From assembly GCA_002450905.1 (NCBI GenBank), contig DKAT01000037.1, forward strand, positions 1-32,223: DNA of 32,223 bases, written 5' to 3'. Both the position numbers and the translations under genes were made by a program. Below, one piece after another: positions 8,836-16,514 of the stretch (the stretch's first letter is position 1; each line of letters opens with the position of its first letter). Under the pieces are notes generated by a model. The model had not been told where the DNA came from, ran no database searches, and was given only the letters and a program-made list of their open reading frames with translations. This DNA is from Spirochaetia bacterium UBA6919 (GTDB lineage Bacteria; Spirochaetota; UBA6919).

Positions 8836-9146
8836 ATTTTATTATGATTCCTTATTTATAGAGAGATATTTACAGGTATGTCACGAAGATCAGTAAGATA
8901 TTATAAATCTTTTGAAAATATTTTATTAGAAGATTTTTTATTGAGAAACAAACTAGTGATATTCCTTTATTAATTACCAATTAGAAGAAAGATAATCTAT
9001 GGATGTGATTTAATACTGATGTTCTTTTCTAGAATCCATTTTACAGTACTTTACGTTATTTAAATAATCTAACTATCAAAATCAGTTTTTTGAAGTTTAA
9101 AAATAATTATATTTTAATTAGTTGTCAAGATATATTAAAATAATGA
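8836..9146 (-). other. AT-rich gap / long 5' leader of the helicase gene
   Basis: These 311 bases lie between the end of the capD-like gene and the helicase start, both on the minus strand. There is no open frame of note. The only signal I can support is the promoter-like element at 9100-9128. If that is used, the helicase transcript has a leader of about 250 bases. Confidence 0.4.
9100..9128 (-). promoter_or_regulatory. candidate sigma-70 promoter for the helicase gene
   Basis: On the minus strand a perfect TTGACA (9123-9128) is followed after 17 bases by TATTTT (9100-9105). A TATAAT also occurs, but only 11 bases from the -35 box. In so AT-rich a region chance matches are common. Confidence 0.35.
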
Positions 9147-10583
9147 TTAGATTTGATATTTAAACAAAGGGTAGGTATAAATACTTTCCTGGCTGTTTTG
9201 TTGGGCAAGATCAAATAATTCATCTTTAAAAACTTCATCTGAAATAGAATTTATTTTTATTTTTAAATTATTAACATGATTGAGATATGATTTATTTACT
9301 TCCTGTGATTTAATGACAAAAATATCCTTAAAATAAGTAGTTCGGGTGTCTTCCTGGCTTGAGGATAATTCTTCAGTGAGTTTTTCTCCCTGTCTGAGTC
9401 CAGTAAAAATAATTTCAATATCTTTATTTATATTTGGACTATATAATTGAATCATAAACTTTGCCAGATCATATATTTTAACAGGTTCACCCATATTCAA
9501 AACATAAATTTCTCCACCATTTGCCATACTTCCAGCTTGTAATACTAATTGGCAAGCTTCAGGAATGGTCATAAAATAACGTACAACATCAGGATGAGTA
9601 ACTGTTACTGGGCCTCCTCTCAGGATTTGATCCTTAAAGTGTGGTAATACGCTACCCCTACTCCCGAGTACATTTCCAAATCGGACTGCACAGAATGTTG
9701 TATTGCTGATATCGTTATATAAATTCATGATGTTTTCTGAAATGCGTTTCGTGGCACCCATGACTGATGAAGGCTCAACTGCTTTGTCTGTAGATATCAT
9801 GATAAATCTTTCGATATTCCATTTATCAGAGAGGGACATAACATTTTGAGATCCTATTACATTATTTTCAAATGCTTCTTTAGGATGGTTTTCCATTAAA
9901 ACAACATGCTTATGGGCTGCTGCGTGGAAAACCACTTGGGGCATGTACTTTTTAAAGACTTCTTCTAATGAATGATAATTAGTGATATTCGTTATACTAT
10001 ATATCGTTTCGAGGTTAGGAAATAAGATTTTAAGTTCATTGTATATATTAAAAATACTATTTTCACCACGCCCCAGAAGGATTAATTTTTGTGGTTTTAC
10101 GCTTGCAATCAGCTTACATAACTCAGAACCAATGCTTCCACCTGCTCCAGTAACCAGTACAACTTTATTATTCAAATAATGTGCAATACTATTAATATCG
10201 AGTTGAACTTGTGGTCTCCCAAGTAAGTCTGTGACATCGACATCCCTTATTGGATAATCGATTTTAATGTCTTGATCAAGGATATGATAATAACCTGGAA
10301 CGATTTTTACCTGTATATTTGTGTTTATAATTTTTGATATAATATTTTTAATTATTTTTCTGTCGGCACTTGGAATTGATAGAATAATCTGGTGAATACT
10401 CAATTGGTCAAGAATTTCTGGTATAAGTGTTAGATCACCAATAATTGGTTTACCATTAAGTATTTTTCCTTTTTTTGCAGGATTGTCATCAAGATATCCA
10501 AGCAGATTTACTTTATCCTGAATTTCTCTACCGATTATCTCACCACTAATTCCAGCGCCGACAATAAGAACGTTCTTTTTCAA
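9147..10583 (-). CDS. UDP-sugar 4,6-dehydratase / epimerase, CapD-WbpM-FlaA1 family
   Basis: The protein has 478 residues. It starts with a CoA-binding-like Rossmann domain (VGAGISGEIIG, 8-18, with the family's GYLDDNPAKKG) and continues with an extended SDR domain from ~140. The NAD motif VTGAGGSIGSE spans 144-154. The family's unusual Ser-Met-Lys triad is visible: Ser264 in MISTDKA, then Met275 and Lys279 in MGATK, replacing the usual Tyr. Relatives make 4-keto-6-deoxy sugars for surface polysaccharide or for glycosylation, including flagellin glycosylation. The membrane domain that precedes this unit in WbpM is absent, so the enzyme should be soluble. The start is TTG at 10583, with GAGAGG 4 bases upstream. 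No other sugar gene adjoins it. Substrate and pathway are unknown; a role in flagellin glycosylation is speculation. Confidence 0.9.
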   Translation of the reverse strand: MKKNVLIVGAGISGEIIGREIQDKVNLLGYLDDNPAKKGKILNGKPIIGDLTLIPEILDQLSIHQIILSIPSADRKIIKNIISKIINTNIQVKIVPGYYHILDQDIKIDYPIRDVDVTDLLGRPQVQLDINSIAHYLNNKVVLVTGAGGSIGSELCKLIASVKPQKLILLGRGENSIFNIYNELKILFPNLETIYSITNITNYHSLEEVFKKYMPQVVFHAAAHKHVVLMENHPKEAFENNVIGSQNVMSLSDKWNIERFIMISTDKAVEPSSVMGATKRISENIMNLYNDISNTTFCAVRFGNVLGSRGSVLPHFKDQILRGGPVTVTHPDVVRYFMTIPEACQLVLQAGSMANGGEIYVLNMGEPVKIYDLAKFMIQLYSPNINKDIEIIFTGLRQGEKLTEELSSSQEDTRTTYFKDIFVIKSQEVNKSYLNHVNNLKIKINSISDEVFKDELFDLAQQNSQESIYTYPLFKYQI

Positions 10584-10680
10584 TGTTCCTCTCCCAGTCT
10601 TATAAGATTTATCGGCGGATATTAATTTTCTTGTAGGGGTTTCTAATTAAGTTTATTAATAAATTATTATTTGCTGTTGA

Positions 10681-11247
10681 TCAGTTTTTTATAAAATCTG
10701 GATGGTTTAAGATATTTTCAATTTGGATTATGTGTCTTTTTTCGTGATTAATAATGAGTTGCATAGAATCATCAAGACGTAATTTAATTAATTTACTGAA
10801 AGGTGATGGTATTTGGATTTTTTGATATTCAATTTGTTTAGATTGATCAATTAACGCTATAAAATTTTGTTGATACTTTAGAAACTGGTCAATGATACCC
10901 GATGAATTATGATTTATAGGGGCAAATACTTTAAATGACTTGATTTTAATTATTGGAACAGGTCTTACAAAGGATAGGAGAAGTCGTCCAAGGAGGTTTG
11001 ATTTTTTGTAGTTTGTGTGATTATTTTGAGAATAATTTAATAATTGATAGTTGATTAAATCGTTGTATTTTGAACCAAGAAGGTAAAGATGCTCAAGACA
11101 CTGTGCTATACACCATGATTTATTATTTATTCGCCAATTTAGCTCATCTGGGGAAAGATTCACAATTTTACTTTGAATAAATAATTCAATTTCCTGGGCA
11201 TCTTTTAATAGCTCATCCAGATTACGTTTATTTACTTGTTGTAACAT
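10681..11247 (-). CDS. DinB-superfamily protein (putative metal-dependent transferase)
   Basis: The protein has 188 residues and looks like a four-helix DinB/YfiT fold. The likely metal ligands are the histidine in IAQCLEHLYLL (about residue 72) and the pair in HEKRHIIQIE (His168 and His172). SWCIAQCLEHL matches the usual W-S-I-x-E-x-L-x-H-L pattern of the family. Members include thiol transferases and stress-induced proteins, and most have unknown substrates. The ATG lies 3 bases after the stop of rpmE, so translation is probably coupled in a rho-rpmE-dinB transcript. Confidence 0.75.
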   Translation of the reverse strand: MLQQVNKRNLDELLKDAQEIELFIQSKIVNLSPDELNWRINNKSWCIAQCLEHLYLLGSKYNDLINYQLLNYSQNNHTNYKKSNLLGRLLLSFVRPVPIIKIKSFKVFAPINHNSSGIIDQFLKYQQNFIALIDQSKQIEYQKIQIPSPFSKLIKLRLDDSMQLIINHEKRHIIQIENILNHPDFIKN

Positions 11248-11250
11248 GGA

Positions 11251-11451
11251 TTATTTAATTTTGTATTTTTTCTTAAACTTCTCAACACGACCAGCTGTAT
11301 CAACAATTTTTTGTTTACCTGTAAAAAAGGGATGGCAGCTGGAGCATATTTCCACGTGTATATCTTTTACAGTAGATCTTGTTTTAACTTCGTTTCCACA
11401 AGCACATTTAATTACTGTATCATGATACTTTGGGTGTAATTCTTTTTTCAT
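11251..11451 (-). CDS. rpmE: 50S ribosomal protein L31, zinc-binding type
   Basis: The protein has 66 residues and normal length. Four cysteines for a zinc site are present: Cys16 and Cys18 in KCACGN, and Cys36 and Cys39 in CSSCHPF. The typical start MKKELHPKY and the FTGKQKIVDTAGRVEKFKKK ending are intact. L31 bridges the ribosomal subunits; the Cys-containing form usually serves in zinc-replete cells. GGAG lies 5 bases before the ATG. The gene follows rho after 20 bases, an arrangement common in bacteria. Confidence 0.97.
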   Translation of the reverse strand: MKKELHPKYHDTVIKCACGNEVKTRSTVKDIHVEICSSCHPFFTGKQKIVDTAGRVEKFKKKYKIK

Positions 11452-11471
11452 ATTTACTCCGTATAAATTAT

Positions 11472-12815
11472 TTATGTATTACTCATAGACTTAAGGAATG
11501 CGTTATTTGTTTTGGTTTTGCCCATTTTATCAAGGAGAAGTTCCATCGTTTCTATATTTGTCATGGGGTTAAACACCTGGCGTAGAATCCACATTTTCTG
11601 GAGTTCTTCTTCTGTGAGAAGCAGTTCTTCTTTTCGTGTTCCACTCTTCTTAATATCAATAGCAGGGAAGATGCGTCGTTCTACCATCTTGCGATCAAGA
11701 TGTATTTCCATATTACCAGTACCTTTGAACTCTTCAAATATCACCTCATCCATTCTACTACCCGTGTCTATAAGGGCTGTAGCTAATATAGTAAGGCTTC
11801 CTCCCTCCTCAGTGTTTCTTGCAGCACCAAAAAATCGTTTTGGCTTTTGTAGAGCATTAGAATCAACACCACCTGAAAGAACTTTACCGCTGGTAGGAAC
11901 AACCTGGTTGTATGCTCTTGCAAGTCTTGTAATACTATCAAGCAGTATAACCACATCTTTTTTATGCTCTACCAATCGCTTAGCTTTGTCCAGTACCATT
12001 TCTGCAACCTGGACGTGTCTTTGTGCAGGCTCATCAAAAGTAGAGCTTATGACTTCCCCTTTGACAGTACGCTGCATATCTGTCACTTCTTCCGGACGTT
12101 CATCAATTAATAACACCATGAGAATCACTTCCGGATGATTTGCAGTTACAGAATTTGCAAACTCCTGTAATAAAATAGTTTTTCCTGTTCTTGGTGGAGC
12201 AACAATGAGACCTCTTTGTCCCTTACCCACAGGAGTGAGCAGATTAACAATTCGAGTTGAAAGACGTTCAGGATCCCATTCAAGATTAATTCGGGATTCA
12301 GGATAGAGTGGTGTTAAGTTATCAAATAATATACGCTTATTGACAGTTTCCGGGTCTTCAAAATTGACTGCTTCAACACGTAATAGCGCGAAGAAACGCT
12401 CATTTTCTTTTGGGGGACGAACTTGCCCAGCAACCGTATCTCCTGTTTTGAGGCCAAATAAACGGATTTGAGATGGAGAGATATAAATATCATCTGGTCC
12501 TGGTAAATAATTGTATATTGGAGATCTTAAGAATCCATATCCTTCTTGTAGGACTTCCAGAACACCACTGGCAAATAATAATCCGTCTTTTTTTGTTTGA
12601 GTTTCTAATATAGAGTATATTAAATCTTGTCTTGTTTTACTATTAATGCCTTCAATACTCATATCTCTTGCAAGATCGATTAGCTCAGAGATAGTTTTCC
12701 TACCCAGTTCAGATATATCTAATTTTTCATCTTGTGCAGTTTTCTTGACTCTTGTAACTTTTACTGGCTCTTGATTTTGATTTTCTTTAGGCTCTTTTTT
12801 GGCAGTAGTAGACAT
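11472..12815 (-). CDS. rho: transcription termination factor Rho
   Basis: This 447-residue protein is a hexameric RNA-dependent ATPase that ends transcription. After a short charged N-terminal extension comes the Rho N domain (~31-75), then the cold-shock-like RNA-binding domain (~80-155, with GYGFLRS and DIYISPSQIR), and the RecA-like ATPase domain with P-loop APPRTGKT (206-213), LIDERPEEVTDMQR, LLDSITRLARAYN and the Q-loop/R-loop region around SGGVDSNAL and GTGNMEIHL. No insertion is seen in the RNA-binding domain. The ATG has GAGG 7 bases upstream. It begins a likely rho-rpmE-dinB operon and is separated by 264 bases from the gene downstream of fliD. Confidence 0.97.
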   Translation of the reverse strand: MSTTAKKEPKENQNQEPVKVTRVKKTAQDEKLDISELGRKTISELIDLARDMSIEGINSKTRQDLIYSILETQTKKDGLLFASGVLEVLQEGYGFLRSPIYNYLPGPDDIYISPSQIRLFGLKTGDTVAGQVRPPKENERFFALLRVEAVNFEDPETVNKRILFDNLTPLYPESRINLEWDPERLSTRIVNLLTPVGKGQRGLIVAPPRTGKTILLQEFANSVTANHPEVILMVLLIDERPEEVTDMQRTVKGEVISSTFDEPAQRHVQVAEMVLDKAKRLVEHKKDVVILLDSITRLARAYNQVVPTSGKVLSGGVDSNALQKPKRFFGAARNTEEGGSLTILATALIDTGSRMDEVIFEEFKGTGNMEIHLDRKMVERRIFPAIDIKKSGTRKEELLLTEEELQKMWILRQVFNPMTNIETMELLLDKMGKTKTNNAFLKSMSNT

Positions 12816-12863
12816 TTTAACCTCTTTTAATTAAGTTAATTAACATAGGATGTTAATGGTGTT

Positions 12864-12869
12864 ATTATA
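12864..12869 (-). promoter_or_regulatory. candidate -10 box for rho
   Basis: A TATAAT preceded by TG lies 48 bases upstream of the rho ATG on the minus strand. There is no good -35 box at the right distance, so at best this is an extended -10-like promoter. Confidence 0.3.
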
Positions 12870-13079
12870 CATTGGGCTTTATTTAAATTATTGGGATTTA
12901 TTATTCGTTGATACAAATTAACATTAAGTTTTTTAAAATAAAAAAATCGATCGTTAGATTGACATAAAATAGTTAACTGATAATATTTTATCATTCCAAG
13001 ATGACAAACATTTGATAAGCGTTTAGAGAAGTAATATTAATTAAATAATCATTTATTTATAAAGAAATAATCTTCTGCG

Positions 13080-14093
13080 TTAATTATAATTCTTTTTCTT
13101 TACGATGACAATCAATTCTTTAAAAATTCTTTGATATTTTTCAAGTTGACCTATTAATTCATATTCTAAAAGATCACCTAGTAATACAATATCATTTTTT
13201 GTAAATGCATCGGAAAGTTCGTTTAACAGGTCATTGAATTTTTTATTGGCTTCATTTACAGACATTTCATCAATAATGAGTTCTGTGTAATTTACTTGTA
13301 TTAATTTTTCGAGATGACTTAGATTATAGACGAGATTTTCCATCATTCCTAAAATATTTTTAATATTAACATAGGCTTCTAACTCTTTTCCAGTTTGCAA
13401 ATAAGTTCCTATATTTGGGATAATTGGTAAAAATGCACCTATTGTGAGGATAATATCATCAAGATTTTTTATAATGTTGTCCGATTCAAGATTCTGTGTG
13501 GAGGAGTGATGAAAAACAGCCTTCTGTATAATTTTAGGAATAAACGATTTGATTGATTTTATATTATCGATGATTTTATTTTGGATTAATTCCAAGAAAA
13601 TTGGTGGGTTATGTTTGTTTGTATCAAGTTCAACTAATAAAATATTATTTTGAGCAGTAATATCAGACAATGGTTTGTCATCAATAAAAACAAGATTCAT
13701 ATCAATCAATAAGGTTCTGCAGACTGTTAATATCATCTCGTTAGTCCATTTTAAGCCGTCAATCAACTCTTCCCGGGATTTTTGGTTGAAGGAATCTTGA
13801 TTAGATAATTCATCCAGGATATTATTTATGTAAGTATTCATTTCAAACAAGGAATTAATGGCGTATTCTTCTTTATTAGAGACTTTAATTTCAACTTTCT
13901 TTGTTTGAGAGATTAATCGAGTCTTTAGATTTTGTTTATCTGTTGGGAAGATAAGCTCTCCATCGATTATAATTTCCTCAATGAGGCCACTGTTTGTCGA
14001 CAGCCAGTTTTCAATACCCTCTACAACCTGTAGGACAGTGTTTTCATTTTCTAATTCATAATTTAACTTGTTTCCATCGAGGATAATATCCAT
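13080..14093 (-). CDS. unknown protein translationally coupled to fliD
   Basis: The protein has 337 residues, no signal peptide and no membrane segment, so it is likely cytoplasmic. I do not recognise it by a domain name. Residues 1-75 look like a small beta/alpha domain (DIILDGNKLNYELENENTV, then an EIIIDGELIFPTD turn). The remaining ~260 residues are mostly helical, with long amphipathic stretches that suggest a helical bundle or coiled coils. The ATG has GGAG 7 bases upstream and begins 10 bases after the fliD stop, which argues for joint expression and a flagellar role, perhaps as an export chaperone or assembly factor for FliD. That role is inference from position only. Confidence 0.75.
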   Translation of the reverse strand: MDIILDGNKLNYELENENTVLQVVEGIENWLSTNSGLIEEIIIDGELIFPTDKQNLKTRLISQTKKVEIKVSNKEEYAINSLFEMNTYINNILDELSNQDSFNQKSREELIDGLKWTNEMILTVCRTLLIDMNLVFIDDKPLSDITAQNNILLVELDTNKHNPPIFLELIQNKIIDNIKSIKSFIPKIIQKAVFHHSSTQNLESDNIIKNLDDIILTIGAFLPIIPNIGTYLQTGKELEAYVNIKNILGMMENLVYNLSHLEKLIQVNYTELIIDEMSVNEANKKFNDLLNELSDAFTKNDIVLLGDLLEYELIGQLEKYQRIFKELIVIVKKKNYN

Positions 14094-14103
14094 ATTTTAT
14101 CTC

Positions 14104-16260
14104 CTATTTTTTATCCATGCTTCCAAAGGTATTATTTAATCTGTCACGCATCTGTTTTGCCTTTTTTTGGGCAGCAACCATTCTTTGATACTTTCTTTTC
14201 TGAGAATCCAACTGCCATTTCGTTCTTCGCTTTGCCCAGGTAAGTCTTGAGTCAAGGAATTTCTTTTGTCTATCGAGGCTTTGTTTTTTTACTTCAATAA
14301 TTCCCTGTTGAGCCTTTCCTTGTTTATCCCTGGTACTTCTTTTTGCGTAGCCATCGATTAATTTAACTAAATCTACAGCAATACCACGTTCTTTTACAAA
14401 TGACTTTCCTATTGAGTAAGCGAATAATTCTTTTATTTGTTTAAAGTGTGTTTCTAGCTTATTTCTTAATTTTTTTTTATCGAGGAATAAATATCCAGCC
14501 TTGAAATTTTCATTATTGATTTGTTCACCTACTTTATCAGGATCACGAATACCAATTTGGAAGAGGAATTTAATGTCTTTTTTAATCGATGATTCATAGG
14601 GGGTATATACCATTCCTTGTCTCAATTTAACTTTTAATGATCGTACTGAGAAATCGCTACTGAGAACACCTTTGTATAACTCCCCTGATAATTCTGCATA
14701 TTTTCTTTCTTCATATGATTTTCTAGAGAATCTTTCCTCTTCCGCATCCAACTGCTCGAGATTTTTTCTGGGAGAATAAGTGGTGACATTTTTTATATAT
14801 AGCATAACATTATTGTATTCATCAACAAACTTCTGGAGTTCTTCAACTATTTTATCCATTTCTCTTGTAATTTTTAAAATACCTGGGTTTTGAGAGGAGG
14901 AAAGTAATTTTAAAGTAACTCCACGTAACAAGTCGCTAACTTCATTTTTATCTCTTGTAATCGTTATTTTATTGAAAAGAAATTTTGCATCCTGTGCCTG
15001 ATCCATATAATTATAATCCTTTCTCAATTTATCAGCCAGAGGGTCGTATATTTTAATATTTTTAATGGAATAGATTTTATTAATTATGGGATTAGCAAAT
15101 AATAATTTTGAGACAAGAGGACTTTTAGGAAGAAGTTTTCCTAGTTCTATCCTTATTTTAGTCCATTGAGATTTGAGATTTAGCAAATTGTATTGTTTTA
15201 AACCTTTGTCATTTATACTAATAGGCTGTATAAACTGATGCTGTATTTTTGAAGGATTCGATTTTGCGGAAAGATTTTTCTTTTTATTAGAATCTATATC
15301 ATCAATAAGGGGATCAGTATAGATTTTTATTCTGTCCACTTCAACTTTATCAATTGTACCTAAATCTTTTCTTTTTAATGTCTTAGGTTTTACAGAGGTA
15401 TCAATTTTTTTATCTGCTGTCATGATCTCCATTTCAAGTATCATTGAGGGTGTAACTTTTAAAGATTTCGGAAGTTGGATCATTAGTTTCGATTCTGTAT
15501 CCATAGTTAAAATATTTTTTTCTATTGAATAATTCCCATCGATTACGTCTTTTTTAATATTTTGTAAATTATAAAAATCATCAGATTTAACTTTAGGGGG
15601 TTGTACAAAACCAATGTCCATAAAAAATTGCCTGCTTCCAAGAAAAGCTAATTTATATTTATCACCAGTTCTTGCCCCCTCAATAACAAGCATCTCATTT
15701 TCATCATCCACCTGGGTGAGATAAGCTTTAATAATGTTTTGTTTTTGATCTGTAATTTTTTTGTACAAATCATTCAATGTACCACCCTTTGAAAAATCAA
15801 TTTTAAGTTTCTCCTTCCCTGATTGGATAGTAAATACAGATCCGTTTAATTTTTTTTCACCTTTTTTGAAGGGTTTTGAGGCGATTTTATCACTTTTGGC
15901 GATTTGTAAGACATGGATTTTATAATCTCCAACAACGCTCCCTAGTTGAGTGGTGGCTGTAAAACTTTCTGGAGTACTACTTGTTGAGGTAGTTATATTA
16001 AAAGGAGTTGCAGTAGGATCGTAGAGTTTTTTACAGATCTCACGGAATATTTCCAGTCTTCCTGAAAGACCTTTCCAGCTTTCAATTTCGTAATGATTGA
16101 GTTTAATTCTTAAGAGGATGGGATTTTCATTTCTTATTTTTAGGGCTTTTTCAACTTTTTCAAGTTCTTTTTCGATATCTATTTCTTCTTTAGCAAGGAC
16201 ATGTGTAGAAATTACCAGGATAATTACAATTAAAATAAAACTTTTTATATGATATTTCAA
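14104..16260 (-). CDS. fliD: flagellar cap / hook-associated protein 2 (FliD) homologue with a Sec-like N-terminus
   Basis: The protein has 718 residues. FliD caps the growing filament and folds flagellin as it arrives. The body fits spirochaetal FliD: ESWKGLSGRLEIFREICKKLYDPTATPF (here about residues 58-85), then a domain with TATTQLGSVVGDYKIHVLQIAKSDK, the FSKGGTLNDLYKKI segment typical of the FliD N-terminal region, and a C-terminal coiled coil ending in FGSMDKK. The first ~23 residues form a classic signal peptide (hydrophobic run FILIVIILVIS, then VLA before KEE) where FliD normally has a short unstructured export signal with a conserved SxPG start. The start codon is TTG at 16260, with GAGGTGA placed correctly; no ATG in frame lies nearby. 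A sigma-28-like promoter precedes it. Confidence 0.82.
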   Translation of the reverse strand: MKYHIKSFILIVIILVISTHVLAKEEIDIEKELEKVEKALKIRNENPILLRIKLNHYEIESWKGLSGRLEIFREICKKLYDPTATPFNITTSTSSTPESFTATTQLGSVVGDYKIHVLQIAKSDKIASKPFKKGEKKLNGSVFTIQSGKEKLKIDFSKGGTLNDLYKKITDQKQNIIKAYLTQVDDENEMLVIEGARTGDKYKLAFLGSRQFFMDIGFVQPPKVKSDDFYNLQNIKKDVIDGNYSIEKNILTMDTESKLMIQLPKSLKVTPSMILEMEIMTADKKIDTSVKPKTLKRKDLGTIDKVEVDRIKIYTDPLIDDIDSNKKKNLSAKSNPSKIQHQFIQPISINDKGLKQYNLLNLKSQWTKIRIELGKLLPKSPLVSKLLFANPIINKIYSIKNIKIYDPLADKLRKDYNYMDQAQDAKFLFNKITITRDKNEVSDLLRGVTLKLLSSSQNPGILKITREMDKIVEELQKFVDEYNNVMLYIKNVTTYSPRKNLEQLDAEEERFSRKSYEERKYAELSGELYKGVLSSDFSVRSLKVKLRQGMVYTPYESSIKKDIKFLFQIGIRDPDKVGEQINNENFKAGYLFLDKKKLRNKLETHFKQIKELFAYSIGKSFVKERGIAVDLVKLIDGYAKRSTRDKQGKAQQGIIEVKKQSLDRQKKFLDSRLTWAKRRTKWQLDSQKRKYQRMVAAQKKAKQMRDRLNNTFGSMDKK

Positions 16261-16344
16261 AACATCACCTCAAAAAATTACTGTTTTAATATTTTAACAC
16301 AAAAAAATATATTTATATTAAATAATTTATTTTATTTTATGTAT

Positions 16345-16371
16345 TCATCGGCAGGTTGTATTAAAGAATTA
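16345..16371 (-). promoter_or_regulatory. sigma-28 (FliA)-type promoter for fliD
   Basis: On the minus strand TAAT (16368-16371) is followed after exactly 15 bases by GCCGATGA (16345-16352), against the consensus TAAA-N15-GCCGATAA. It lies 85 bases upstream of the fliD start and directly abuts the poly-T end of the flaB2 terminator. Confidence 0.7.
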
Positions 16372-16409
16372 AAAAAAAAATTAAGCCATTCCACAATGTG
16401 AAATGGCTT
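16371..16409 (-). terminator. intrinsic terminator of flaB2
   Basis: On the minus strand AAGCCATT and AATGGCTT (16402-16409 and 16383-16390) form a perfect 8-bp stem. The loop can pair further (CACA/TGTG), and an uninterrupted T10 tract follows at 16371-16380. It lies about 105 bases after the flaB2 stop and is the strongest terminator in the window. Confidence 0.9.
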
Positions 16410-16452
16410 CAAGCTGATACAACATATTCAACTCGCTTTTAATTAAAGTTCA

Positions 16453-16500
16453 ACAGAATGTCGTGATTCTGTTTATAGAACAGCCTATGAAAGACTGTTC
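16453..16500 (-). promoter_or_regulatory. two hairpins in the flaB2 3' untranslated region
   Basis: Two stem-loops stand between the flaB2 stop and its terminator. Positions 16478-16500 form a 9-bp stem (GAACAGTCT with AGGCTGTTC, one G-U pair) with a 5-base loop. Positions 16453-16472 form a 7-bp stem (ACAGAAT with ATTCTGT) with a 6-base loop. They may stabilise the mRNA. Confidence 0.6.
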
Positions 16501-16514
16501 AACAATAGCACTCA

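Noticed and set aside
11512..12138. Long plus-strand open frame opposite rho (208 codons)
   Set aside because: Shadow of the rho coding sequence on the other strand; its product is low-complexity Ser/Arg-rich and has no ribosome site.
12959..12980. Plus-strand promoter-like TTGACA with a -10-like box, pointing antisense into the gene downstream of fliD
   Set aside because: The -10 box is poor, the DNA is very AT-rich, and no gene lies on that strand downstream.
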